A stretch of 64,000 nucleotides of DNA from Avena insularis (taxonomy: Eukaryota; Streptophyta; Magnoliopsida; Poales; Poaceae), in the NCBI GenBank assembly GCA_023614405.1, contig CM042689.1, positions 280,433,533 through 280,497,532 on the forward strand, in the 5' to 3' direction. This document shows positions 23,335-35,135 of this stretch, in pieces. Position numbers and translations under genes: made by a program. The first letter of the stretch is position 1; every line of letters starts with the position of its first letter. The notes under the pieces were generated by a model. That model was not told the origin of the DNA. It saw only the letters and a program-made list of their open reading frames with translations, and ran no database searches.

Positions 23335-26300
23335 TGTAACATCCCAAAAATCATGATTTCAAAGCTTGCATCTCATTCATGCATTCATAATCATTTTAGG
23401 ATCATTTCAAGTAAGATTTAAAAAACAGAAGCATTTGAATGTCTATTATTTTATGTAAGCAGGGAAATGGCCCAATGCTACTCTCTAGTATGAGATTATT
23501 TATTTTAAACCAGAAAGATTTGAACTTAGAGTTGATAGAGGTTTCCTAAAGCTTAGACAAAATTTTCAAAACATAGTATGAATTCAAAACCACTCTTATG
23601 TCTTTATTAAACAATTGATAAAGGCATTGTTTGATTTTAAATTCCAAAGTGCCCATGTATTTCCAAGTGTACAACATTGTTCTGTAGCCAATTATGTACT
23701 TATTTCACCTTACAAAAATCCAGGAGTTGTTTGAATTCAAACCACTTTAAATTCATTTGAAAAGGATTCCTAGAAAATCAAACAGAAAAAGAAAAAGATA
23801 AGAGAAATGGAAAAAGGCCGGCGCTAGCATTTGAGCCCAGCAGCAGCCCACTAGCCAGCCCACCCGGGATTTCCCTCTCTCCCTGTTTTTCTCACCGCAC
23901 TTCGCTTCTAATCATTGTTGGTGGACCCTTGCCAGCTCACCACCGTCTTCCCCAAAATCATGCCCACGACCACGTCGCCGGCTGTTTCCTCCGCCATCAC
24001 TACCGCGCTTTAAACCCGAGTAATTGCTGGCGTTTCCTTGCGTGATCCTCGCCCCTACCCCGGCTACAAAACCCCCTCTCCATCCCGCACCTTTCCCCTC
24101 ACTCCACTCGCTCGCTCCGCCACCAGGCTGCCTCTATTTCACATTACACCGCCGCAGACAGAGCCAACTCTGGCGAGGTATTCCGGTAAGTCTAGTGTTC
24201 GCGCCCACTCCTTGTTCACCCTGGAATTATCCCCTGATCCTTGCGCACCTCCTAATCCCCTTTGTCGGTCTGCTTGTGATCCAGAGCGTCGACTTTGACG
24301 AGCACCGTGGGCATTCGACGCCGTCTCCAACTCCGGCGAGAGATTGAGGTAAAAATAGACCGCCCCGCGCCTTCTACTTGACCTTGTCGAGTTACTTTGG
24401 CGTTAGTACACGCTGATACCCTCGGTTTGTGCTAGGGTGGCCAGTAACGTCGCCTTCGTCGCCGTCCGAGCAAACCCGACGCTGCCTCCAACACCGACGA
24501 GCCCCAGCAGCCTCTACAGCACGCCCCCGCCCACGCCAGCAACACCTTGAGCATCGTCGTGTTCCCGCGAGTCTGGTAAGCCACTGCTCAACCCTTAGCC
24601 CCCACTAGAATCACCGGTGCATCGCCGGCAGAAGCGTCGCCGCCGCCAGTCTCCATTGGCGCCGCCAGTCTTTGGTCGCTTGCATCTTAGCCATTAGATC
24701 TAGATCCAACGCTCAGGAATAGATCACTTAATCGAACCGGTACACACAGATCTGGCAGTGCACTGCCACTTAGATCCAACGGCCCGCAAGCGTGATCCGC
24801 GCGAACCGGTATCGTCCAATCAGATGCTGCCGCATGGCCAGTTCTTTGATTAAAATCAGATTTTATATCTATTAGATGTTTAAACTTGTTTAATTCATAA
24901 CTTTTGATTCCCACGTCCAAATTTGACAAATTTTATATCATCGGAATAAGGAGAGAAAAACCTTTCTGTTTATGCAATGCGTTTAATGTTTTGCCTTTGT
25001 TAAAATGGTTATTTTTGCAGAAACATTTGTAGGCATAAATTGAGTATAGTAATTATTTGAAAAATGTTTTGTTGTTCAAATAAAGTTTAATTGGCAAGTT
25101 TTGAACTTGTTTAAGGTTCAGTAATGTGCACTTGTCTTGTTTGGTGTAGAAAATCATCACATGGAATTTTGCATGCATTCATATATTTTTGCTTGTATAT
25201 ATTTTGTACGTGATTTGGTGCCATTATTTTATGTGTAGATTTTGGTGAAAATAGTGATTGTGATTTTGGAGATTGTTGCTACTCCCCAAACTAATAAGGC
25301 AAGTGGTGCTTCATGATTTTATTCCTATGTTTTTCAACTATGCACTAGAAATATTTTGATAGACTTGCATGAATATTTTTTGATCTATATGCTATGCTTG
25401 GGAAATCCTAGTAGTTGTAGAATTGCTAGAAATTTCTCAGTTAAGATGCTTATCTATGTCATGCTTATCCTAGCTAGTAGCAACCAAGGGAGGTTATATA
25501 TTCATGCTATGATAAAATATTTCTAAGTCTTTGGACTTGTGTTTTGCTTAATAAAACAACTAAGTGAATGAATCACCTAGGTGGAATGGAAAGAATGGTT
25601 TGTGTTGAGTGGTTACACAAGGCCCATTTCTATGGTTTACCTTGTGTATCTCACTTGTGGAAAGCCACCCAGGAACAAATGGATTTGAGAGGCCAAATGT
25701 TAAGAAGCTTCTAGTGCAGCCACATGGCAATATGGGCTCTGCCTAGATCACATAGGTTGCAATAACTTAGCCATTCGGACAGTTGGTGGTAGTGGGATGA
25801 TATGTTGGAACGCGTCCATTTGGTCTAAGGGAAGGCTTCTGAAAGGTCCTGTCTTGGTGAAAATCAAGTCTTGTGGGGAAAGTGCACAACCTCTGCAGAT
25901 GGAAGAATCTAAGTACTTAGGCATGTCACTGGTATTGGACAACTTGAGCATCAAGACATGGAAGCTATCAAGAATCTCCTCATCCCAATTTCTAAGTTAA
26001 AATTTGTGGTTGAACAAGGGTGAAGGGACACTAATTTCTGTTGGTGTTTCCTTGGGAAGGTTTTGACAAAGAAAAACTTAGTGTTTTCAACTGATAGGTA
26101 AAACCTATTTTTAGCAAAGCAAGCCTAATCTACACTTAGCCAAAAATGCATATAGTATCTAGGCTACTAATATTCTACTAAGGTATCACTTGCCAATACT
26201 ATTCCAATGTATTGACCCACTGTGGCTGTAACTTGTGATGTTGTAGGTTATTCTGATGATGATTAGGGGTTATGAGTCTACACTCAACATGCTTGCCTGT

Positions 26301-26525
26301 GGCACATGAAGATGAAGACTTACTTATCTTATTATATATATTGAACTCTTGTACTAGGCCTGTGGCCATGGAGTTTGTAAAAGACTATGTTTGTCTCTGG
26401 AATGATATGTAATAATGACCTTTGTTTCTGTGTACTTCATCTTAAACTATGGATGCTAGCATTGATCCAGGGAGTAGCATTGCAATCATATGGATCCTAA
26501 CCTTTACAAAGGGAGGGATCTTACA
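23335..26525 (+). repeat. Gypsy1 right (3') LTR, complete
   Basis: Starts TGTAACATCCC, ends GGGATCTTACA and is followed by the target duplication CTTGA. It is the complete partner of 5190-8381, with scattered substitutions and small indels, so the two could be compared to date the insertion. Confidence 0.95.
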
Positions 26526-27152
26526 CTTGAGCAGTGGAAGGACATGCAGATGCTTCTCCAGCGGTAATTCTAATCATTACAACACTATATCGGCAACGTT
26601 CGTGAATTTTATGATATCAAGTAATTAATAACTTCTTTTATTCGTTTTCTTCGCCGGGCAGGGCTTGGAAACGGTTCACCAACAAGGCTCGGGGTGTTTG
26701 GAAAGCGGATCTTACATTTCAAGCACTATATGTAAGCACCACTAGCTATATCCGCGCATCTCTTTGATTCTAGTTTTAATATCGTTATTATCATGCTTGA
26801 TTATTATTTTGATGGAACTATGTTCTCGTAAAGTGCCTGACGCAGGGACCAGGTAACAATCTATGTGGATACTATGTTTGAGAGTTCATCCGGAAGACGT
26901 GCGATGAGAAGGGCAGAAATTTAGAGCAACTCCACGTACGTAAACAATTTTTATAGTTTTTAATTACCATCAAATTATGTTTAGTTTCATTCATATAGGC
27001 CGACTCCTTTTTTAAATCAGATCGAACGTCTATGGGACGGTCTTCTGCCAAAGAATCACGTACGAGCAATTCAGGAGGAATTGGCGGGATCCTTAGATGC
27101 AGAAGTCCTAAACCCAAAAGGGGAATACTATTCAGGTGTGTATAAACAATAG
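26526..27152 (+). pseudogene. CACTA1 gene, 3' part: end of the Ulp1-like peptidase
   Basis: The exon interrupted by gypsy1 at the CTTGA target continues here in the same frame (EQWKDMQMLLQR, then GT donor). Further exons are 26662-26731 (AWKRFTNKARGVWK), 26846-26935 and 27021-27152. The third holds the active-site block NNLCGYYV (Cys codon 26864-26866), followed at once by a premature TGA at 26879, where relatives have a codon for Cys or similar. The last exon, WDGLLPKNHVRAIQEEL, ends with TAG at 27150. Together with the His and Asp left of gypsy1, the complete His-Asp-Cys set of a C48-type peptidase was present before the breaks. Confidence 0.8.
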
Positions 27153-27300
27153 GGATTGTACAAAGAGCAACTTTTGTATGTAGTGCATGAACTCGATCCG
27201 TGTATCGAATGTAATATTGTCATGATGATCTTGTGTAATATAATGGTTCCTTCATTGATGAGTGCACAACACTAAATAAACAATAAAACAACATAAATTA

Positions 27301-27644
27301 ATTCTCTGCCGCGGCACAAAAATTGGCCAAAATGCTGCCGCGGCAACAAAAGTTGCCAAAATGAATTCTCTGCCGCGGCAGAGAAATGGGCCAAATCTCT
27401 GCCACGGTAGAAGGTTATTTGTCCCGGTTCGTGTTACGAACCGGGACGGTTGCTCCGGCCCCCTCGCCCTCTGCCGCGGCCACGTGTACCACCTTTTGTC
27501 CCGGTTGGTGGGGCAACTGGGACTAAAGGTTGGGGCTTTAGTCCCGATTGCCCCGTCCTGGTTGGCTAACCGGGACTAATGCCCCTTACCAACCAGGACT
27601 AATGCCCCTACCAACCGGGACCAATAGGGTTGTTCCCACTAGTG
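27301..27644. repeat. CACTA1 right subterminal repeats and terminus
   Basis: Direct repeats of CTGCCGCGGCA alternate with AAAATTGGCCAAAATG-like spacers (27305-27415). Copies of TCCCGGTT..AACCGGGAC (27420-27625) follow, and then the terminus CCCACTAGTG. The internal stretch 27153-27300 is AT-rich and shows no feature. Confidence 0.85.
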
Positions 27645-27804
27645 CTTCCCTTTGTACAACGCCGTAGGCGGAGCTCGTCCGGGTTGATCTTCGTCCATCG
27701 CCGTTCCAATGGTGACGAACACCTATCGGGACGTGACGGTGTTATTGGCCTGCTCGTCGCGCTTGTAATCCTCCTCCATCTCCTGCATGGCGGAGTCTAG
27801 CTCC
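27645..27804 (-). pseudogene. Coding-looking fragment split by gypsy2 (right part of the reading frame)
   Basis: With 41643-41746 this forms one minus-strand open frame interrupted exactly at the gypsy2 target site. The frame starts beyond 41746 or at the Met near 41709, enters here at 27804 and stops at TGA/TAG-type codons near 27695. It encodes an acidic helical stretch (FGPEELDSAMQEMEEDYKRD across the junction). Composition and codon pattern are gene-like and unlike the surrounding LTRs. I do not recognise the family. It could be part of a gene or of an older transposon. Confidence 0.45.
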
Positions 27805-30800
27805 TGTCAACACCCGGATTTTTAATCCTAGATGCCTGTTATGCCATACATCGCAATCCCAGGATTGCCATTTTTGCGAGACATAACAAAATTGTATACC
27901 ATAGTACATCATACATTACAAACCATACATAAGTTCTTACACAAATAGGGATCTCATGATCCAGTTATTAATACAACATCAAGCAGTGGAATACGTAATA
28001 ATAGCAGCAACATAGGCGAAGCTCCATCTTCGGGGTCACAGGCAATGCTGACGATGGGAGATGATCCTAGTTGTCGTAACCTTCCTGGGGTCCATCCTCC
28101 AGGTACTCCTCTTCATAGTCTGGCCACGGGAATAGCCAGGGACAAAGCCATGAGTACTCTTTAAGTACTCGCAAACTAATACTAACAAGTGAAAGGGGTT
28201 TTTGGATAATAGGACACTAGGCTCTAGGGTTGTTTTGCAAAAGCCAGATTTATCTCTACTAAGTTTGGAAACCACGAATGCTGGTTAAGGTCTTATAACA
28301 CCTAAGTGGGAACTTGTATCTCATGCCACAACCCTGTTGTGGTCAAGTCAAAGTCTCAATTCATTTCACAAGTCTTTTGAAAACATCTGACGGGGGAACA
28401 GTATGGCCACTCCAACTGTCCATAACCGCGTACGCGGCTATTCGAATAGTTTGACACTCTGCAGAGATTGTACACTTTCACCACAACATTCGATACATCC
28501 GTCAGGAACAAATCCTGAATTCACCATACTCAATATGCGGATAATCAATCCTAACCTTTCAATTACACGCCCTAGTATAAGCACCTCTCCTATGAGTTTG
28601 GCCTCCCAACCATGACCAACTGTCATCTTGGGTACTGCACAGGTGGACAATCTTCACAAGGTAGCCTCAGCTTAGACCTTGGCCGTGAGGGAACCAATAC
28701 TAAGGTATATAAGTTTCTAGTCAAGCCCTACCCAATCTTCGGGTATTGTGGTTGTACGATAAAATTGGAATGGTATCGCATACAGACAACCATCAGTTTT
28801 ATAAATGGCTAAGGCTCCTGCCTCAACATTTTCATCACCAAAATCATCAGGTGTTCGGAAATACATGTCAAAACATCTCAGTAGAATGATCCATCATTCT
28901 AAGGTTTTCATAACCATTTTCACCAAGTATTCCCACCTAATGTTGATCAAGTTTTATGCTTAGCACTAGCATCTACAAGTAGGGGTAAGCAATAATGAGG
29001 GGTGGTAAACTATTGGAGTGTAGTTGAGTTTAATCTCATGCCTTAGGATGACATCAAGATTATCTAGCTTAGGCCAAATTTTATGCTCTTTATGCAACCT
29101 TCAATTATCCTTCTAGTATCTACCATTTATTCCAGTAAACTCTAAGTAAGAGCTTTGATAAAGAAATAAAGTAATAAACTTGCAAGTAAAACTAGGATTG
29201 GTTTATCAAGGGGTTATGCTCATATATGCTTTAAGGCATATAGTGGGCATGGTAGCAAGTATTGGCTTGCAAGGTTAACTTGTATAGTAAGGCTTGCTAA
29301 GGTAGAGTATGTTGCAAGTGTTAGCTTGCATAGGTCAACTTGATTAGTAAAGCTTGCAAGTATTGGCTTGCACAACATCAGTATAAGCTTGCCTTGTGCA
29401 AGGCAGTGGTTGAAGTTCTCCTCGGCTTCTTCTTCGTAGTATCCTCCTTCCTCCTCGTATTCTTGGTCGGTACTAGCATCTATAAATAAATACGATGTAC
29501 TCAATCACAAAACAATACTTAACTACTTGTAATCATCACACCAAAGGGCCCTATATATGATCTAGCATCATCACTAACATTACAAGATTAAAGCTTGGTT
29601 TAATTCCTTTTATTTTTAGAAAAGTAATTTCTACTCATTGAAAAACTACTTAAGATTTAATATTCTCCAAACCAAACATGGGATCATGTTGACACAAGTC
29701 ATCAACACATATTTTAGTCCATGAGAATGTGATTTAAAGTGGTGTCACAATTTAATAAGGTTTTACCTTTTTATTTTAATTAATTAAAGTGGCTAGAAAT
29801 GCCTATGTAGCATTATTTTATTACTTGAACATTATTTTTGTAAGTAAACCTATATATTTTTATATATTCCAAAAGGTATGGTTAAATGTGATTTTTGGGA
29901 GTTGGAATCAACTAAAAATCTATTATGGTTTTAATTTGAAAAATGTTTGAATGCAGAAAAGTTTCTGCCTTGTTATTTTTACCAAGGGTGATCTATAGAT
30001 CCAAATGACTTGCATCCAATGGGCTTGGATTCAGCATTTCAAGACCTTTCTAACAAAATTAGTTTCATTCAATTTGGTGCATTGAATCGATCTGGGTTGA
30101 TTTTTGAAACTGGGTACAGAAGTGTGTTTGAAATACAATGGAAAAGGTTTAATTCAAATAACTGGGCTGCGCGAGAAAGGTTAACGTGTCGGCCTGCTAT
30201 GCACAGCTCTTCCGCGGGCTACGTAAGTGGCTGTCCCCACGCGTCAGTGAGACAGGGGGGTGCGAAGCGGTATGGAGCGATGTGGAGCGTTCGATTTGGT
30301 TCTAATCCAATGGCTGATGGTCATCATCAATGTTGGGCAACGCCGGCGAGACAGAAACCTAGCGCGGCCAGTGGGGGTCGTTGGGGGCTCACCGGGGTTC
30401 AGGCGAGGGTCGGCGATCCGGGTGAATGACAAAGTCGACGACGGCGAACCTCCTGGTACCGGCAGCTTCTCATGGGGCGGCTCCAATCGCTGGCCCCCTT
30501 CTTCTCTAGTAGCGGCGGGCTCCGGTGAAATTCCGGCGATGCGCTGCTCGCCTTGCTCCGGGAACGGTGTGGCACGATTAGTGAGGAGAGGGGAGTGAGA
30601 TGGTGTTCTCAATTCGGCTGGGGGTGGCCTCTATTTATAGTGGAGCGAGGGGACCGGCGGGGTGCAAGATGAGCTTGTCATGGTCAACGGTACAGATGGC
30701 TATCGGTGTGGGCGACGGATAATTTAATGGCGCACAACACGCGTGGTCCGTGTGGCGGCGAACGAGCGTGTCTGCGGGGTTGCTGGGACGGTGGTGATCA

Positions 30801-31792
30801 CGTATGCACGCGGCAAGGGCGGCACGAGGTCTATGGGCATCGGTCGAGCGTGGCGCACGGGGCATGCTCTCAGCATGGTTCCTAGCGAGGTTGGCATGGT
30901 TCGCGCGCGTGGTCTAGTGGCTGGCAACGTTCGAGCGCTGGACAGGGAGTGGCGGTGGGGTGTTGGCTTGCTCCCAGACATGCTGGCTAGGCTTGTTTCT
31001 CCTCCTAGCTTGCTGTCGACATGGGGGTGACAAGTGTGCATTCGGCCTACTCACCATTGATGGCAATGCCAAGCTTACAGTGATGCTAAGGGTGTGCAAT
31101 TGAGCTAGATGATCTACTAAAACCTAGTTGTAACCAGAGAGGGAACAAGTTAGGCTTCAATCACTGCTCACAATAGTGTTTGGATTTTGTTTGATTTGTG
31201 TCTGCCAAGTGTTTGATGAAATGGCCGCAAGAACTCAAGTTTTGAATTTTGAAAAGATTTTTGGTGGGTGTGCTAGGTTGGTGCTGGTGAGTCTGCAGAT
31301 GCTTGGGTTTTGAAAGTTGAGCTTGTTTGAGTGGTTTTTGAAAAAGTGGGATCTTCCCATATGATAAAGATTCATTTTGAATTGTCATTTAAACTATGCA
31401 TTTGAAAGTTTCTGGATGATCACAAAGTGGGCCTTGATACTTTGTTATGAGTACAATCAAGGGGTGCAAAGATCTAGAAAAGTTTCTGTTAGGTTATGAA
31501 AGTTTGAGACAGCCAAAGTAGGCATGGGAGTTAAATTGGTCAAAATGACCATTCCCTTATTTTATTTGTTTTGATTTACTTGTCTTTGAGAATTTTTTTA
31601 GATGATGTTTATTTCACCTAAGCATCCATTTACAAGCAAAGGAACACACAAACAAGTTGGTCCAAAAGGATTCAAAATGAAATGCATACTCACATGCATG
31701 CATTCATATTTTTATTTGGCAAAGTTTTTGTTAACCCTAAATTTGATGATTAAAGTTTGATGATCCAAGTTTAGTATTTTTGGGATGTTACA
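27805..31792 (-). repeat. Gypsy2 3' LTR (left copy)
   Basis: It pairs with 37618-41642. Compared with that copy it has an extra stretch near 30815-30860 and lacks about 90-100 bp present at 40505-40610, besides point differences. A TATA-box-like CTATAAATAG on the minus strand lies at 30631-30640. Confidence 0.95.
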
Positions 31793-31807
31793 AACCTCCC
31801 CCCCTTT
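31793..31807 (-). other. Gypsy2 polypurine tract
   Basis: On the minus strand a run AAAGGGGGGGAGG abuts the 3' LTR. It is the expected plus-strand primer site. Confidence 0.85.
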
Positions 31808-31848
31808 AAAAAAATCTCGTCCCGAGATTTGAAAAAGGATGAAAAAGA

Positions 31849-34800
31849 TTACCTAGGATTTGAAGAGTCGGGAAACTCTGTCCTGATGTGATCTTCGCGC
31901 TCCCAGGTAGCTTACTCTTCTGTATGGTTGCTCCACTGAATCTTGAGAAACTTGATGCTTCGGGTTCGGGTAGTTCTGAAAGCTTCTTCCAAAATACGAA
32001 TGGGTACTTCGGGATAGGTCAGGTCATCGTTGATCTCTATGGTCTGGTGATCGATATTTTTGAACACTTCGGTCTTCTCGGGGACTTCGAGACACTTGCG
32101 AAGTAATGAGATATGGAACACATTGTGCACGGCTGACATCTCTTCTGGTAGTTCCAATTGATACGACACTTCTCCTCGACGGTTCAGAATCTTGAAAGGT
32201 CCGATATATCTGGGTGCTAACTTTCCTTTGAGTTGGAAACACTGCATTCCCTTCAATGGCGACACTTTCAGATAAACAAAATCTCCTATGTTGAAGGCAA
32301 GGTCTCTACGTCTCTTGTCGGCGTAACTCTTCTGTCTGGATTGGGCAGTTTTGAGGTTCTCACGAATCTTGTGAACCTTCTATCCTGCTTCTCGTAGGAT
32401 GTCGGGTCCGAAAATCTGACTCTCTCCTACTTCCGACCAGTTCAAAGGGGTGCGACACTTCCGTCCATACATGAATTCAAATGGGGCCATTTGCAAACTG
32501 GCTTGATAACTGTTGTTGTATGAAAATTATGCAAACGGCAGACAGTCTTCCCACTTGGATCCATATTCTAACACGCATGCTCTCAGCATATCTTCGAGTA
32601 TTTGGTTTACTCGCTCCGTTTGTCCATCGGTCTGAGGGTGATACGCGGTGCTGAAATCTAGGAGGGTTCCTAAACCTTCTTGGACTTTCTTCCAGAATCT
32701 CGAGGTAAACTGAGTTCCTCGATCAGATACGATGTTCTTGGGGACTCCATGCAAACTAAGTATCCTAGCGATGTACAACTCCGCTAGCTTCGAACTCTGA
32801 TATATGGTCTTGACGGGCAAGAAATGGGCGACTTTGGACAATCTGTCCACTATGACCCAGATAGAGTCATTTCCCCTACTAGAAGTAGGCAGTCCGGTGA
32901 TAATGTCCATTCCAACAGAATCCCATTTCCATTCCAGAATCTACAAGGGTTGCAACAATCCAGCGGGTCTTTGATGTCCTGCCTTGACTCGCTGACATAT
33001 ATCACACTTGGCGATATAGCTTCCGATTTCTCGCTTCATCTTATGCCACCAAAATTGCTCTTTTAAATATTGATACATCTTAGTTCCTCCGGGATGGATA
33101 GAATAAATAGTACCATGAGCCTCCTTCAGAATCACTTCTTTCAACTCAGAATCTGCAAGTACACAAAGGCGTCCTTTGTACCACAAAACTCCTTCTTCGT
33201 CTTCGGTGAATCCAGGTACTTTGCTGTCTGCATCTGACGCTTGATTCCGTCGATACTAGCATTTCCCTTATGCGCCTCTTTAATCTGACTGATCAAAGTG
33301 GGTTGAAGTTCTATGCTAGCCAAAAATCCTTCACTTACTAATTCTATTCGAAAATCTTCCATCGCTTTGTGCAGGCTTGGTTGCTCCTTCAAAATCATGG
33401 AGTTCAAGCGGCACGGCAATCTGCTAAGGGCATCTACTACCACGTTGGCTTTACCAGGGTGATAGTGAATGTCCAGATCGTAATCCTTGATTAGCTCAAT
33501 CCATCTCCTCTGTCTCATATTCAGCTCCTTCTGAGTGAATATATACTTCAGACTCTTGTGATCCGTATAGATCTCTAGCGGTTTCCCATCGGTATTGCCT
33601 CCATGTCTTGAGGCTAGAACTACGGCTGCGAGTTTGAGGTCATGGGTTGGGTAATTTTGCTCATGTTGCTTCAGTTGTCGAGATAGATAAGATATAACTT
33701 TGCCTTCTTGCATTAGCACACATCCGAGACCGATCTTGGATGCATCACAATACACATTGATGGGCTTCGTGATATCTGGCATGATCAAGATTGGGGCTGA
33801 AATCAATCTCCTTTTGAGTTCTTGAAAACTCGCTTCACATTTGTCGGTCCATTCAAACTTCTTGTCCTTCTTCAGCAATTGGGTCATAGGTCTAGAGATA
33901 CTCGAGAATCCTTCTACGAATTTGGGGTAGTATCCCGCCAATCCGAGAAATGCACGAACTTGGGTTTGAGTGTTTGGGGCTTGCCAATCTTCGACATCTT
34001 TCACTTTGGCAGGATCAACGGCAATTCCTCCGGCTGATACAATGTGACCGAGGAATCCTACCTCCTGTAACCAGAATTCACATTTGCTAAACTTTGCATA
34101 CAACTGATGCTCTCTAAGGGTTCCAAGAATGGTCCTTAGGTGTAGCTCATGTTCTTCTTCTGATTTGGAATAAATCAGAATGTCATCAATGAAAACAACG
34201 ACAAACTTATCCAGGAAGTCCATAAAAATCTTATTCATGAGATTCATGAAATAAGCGGGGGCATTGGTTAATCTAAAAGACATGAATGTATACTCATACA
34301 ATCCATATCTGGTGCTAAAGGCAGTCTTTGGGATATCCTCTGCACGAACTTTGAGTTGATGATAACCAGTCCTAAGATCAATCTTAGAAAACACTTTGGC
34401 ACCAGTCAACTGATCAAACAAATCTTCTATCTTGGGCAAGGGGTACTTGTTCTTGATGGTGACATCATTCAACTTCCGGTAATCCATACACAAACGGTTA
34501 CCTCCATCTTTCTTGTCCACAAACAAGACAGGTGATCTCCATGGTGATGCACTTGGTTGAATCAATCCAATTTCCAGCATGGCATCAAGTTGCTTCTTCA
34601 GTTCTGCTAGCTCAGACGGATTCATACTATATGGTCTCTGGGCTATGGGTCCAGTTCCGGGGATTAGTTCAATGATAAACTCGATATCCCGATCTGGGAG
34701 CATACCGGGCAAAACATCTGGAAATACATCGGGGTATTCACAGACTATCCAAACTTGGTCAATGGTAGGTTGGCCTATACTCTTGTTATACTTGAATTGA

Positions 34801-35135
34801 CGAGGTAAGGCTTCAGATATATGCTCGACTTACATTTCGGCGGTACTGGTCATGGTTATGGCTTTCTTGGCACAGTCAATCAATCCTTTATGTTTGGACA
34901 TACAATCCATTCCTAGTACTACATCCAAACCTTTAGTTCCGAGTACTATCAGATTAGCATAAAAATCTATGCCATGGATTCAGATAGGGACGACTTTGCA
35001 AATTTTCCTGGCCTTGGTGGTTGATCCGGGAATTTGAACAATCATGACATGCTTCAGTTTGGTTGGTTGAATTTTACTAGTGCATGCAAATTATTCGGTG
35101 ACAAATGAGTGCGATGCACCAGAATCAAACAACAC
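31849..35135 (-). pseudogene. Gypsy2 pol: protease, reverse transcriptase, RNase H, integrase, chromodomain-like tail
   Basis: Reading leftward, the protease motif FDSGASHSF follows immediately after the gag stop (about 35120-35095). Stops near 35088, 34980 and 34831 break the protease region. Reverse transcriptase is open from 34712, with [19 protein letters not shown] and the active-site block [13 protein letters not shown] (about 34210-34175). RNase H has [11 protein letters not shown] and [12 protein letters not shown], with a short out-of-frame patch between them (about 33590-33620). The integrase has the zinc-binding Cys pair in AKCDICQRVKAGHQRP, then GMDIITGLP, VSDRGTQF and DGQTERVNQILED. 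The tail AYERED-type chromodomain region ends at TAA 31849. Further stops lie near 32940, 32528 and 31914. It cannot produce a full polyprotein. Confidence 0.95.

Larger units (their letters stand above)
5190..26525 (+). mobile_element. Gypsy1: Ty3/gypsy LTR retrotransposon, internally deleted, hosting CACTA2
   Basis: The outer ends are TGTAACATCCC and GGGATCTTACA, and the element is flanked by a perfect 5-bp target duplication CTTGA (5185-5189 and 26526-26530). Two about 3.2-kb LTRs are present (5190-8381 and 23335-26525). The internal region is mostly missing: the left LTR joins directly to the integrase zinc-binding region at 8381/8382, so the primer-binding site, gag, protease, reverse transcriptase and RNase H are gone. 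The remaining integrase and chromodomain are split by CACTA2. The integrase blocks and the C-terminal chromodomain-like sequence point to a chromovirus, probably near the Tekay/Del group; the clade is inference. It lies in the Ulp1 exon of CACTA1. Confidence 0.9.
1..27644 (+). mobile_element. CACTA1: large CACTA (En/Spm) transposon, left end outside the window
   Basis: The right terminus is visible at 27637-27644. Read from the other strand it begins CACTAGTGGGAAC, the expected CACTA terminal motif. Subterminal repeats built on TCCCGGTT/AACCGGGAC occur near that end (27420-27640) and again at 120-290, so the window probably opens inside the left subterminal zone. The element carries a Transposase_24/Ulp1-type gene on the plus strand (2021-27152). 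No TNP2-type transposase belonging to this element is visible, so it looks non-autonomous, or its transposase lies to the left. Gypsy1 (5190-26525) and CACTA2 (inside gypsy1) interrupt it. The sequence immediately right of the terminus is ctt; the matching 3-bp target duplication cannot be checked because the left end is missing. Confidence 0.8.

Noticed and set aside
30010..31040. Long open frames on both strands of the gypsy2 LTRs
   Set aside because: They occur in the GC-rich leader of both LTRs, differ between the copies and lack domains.
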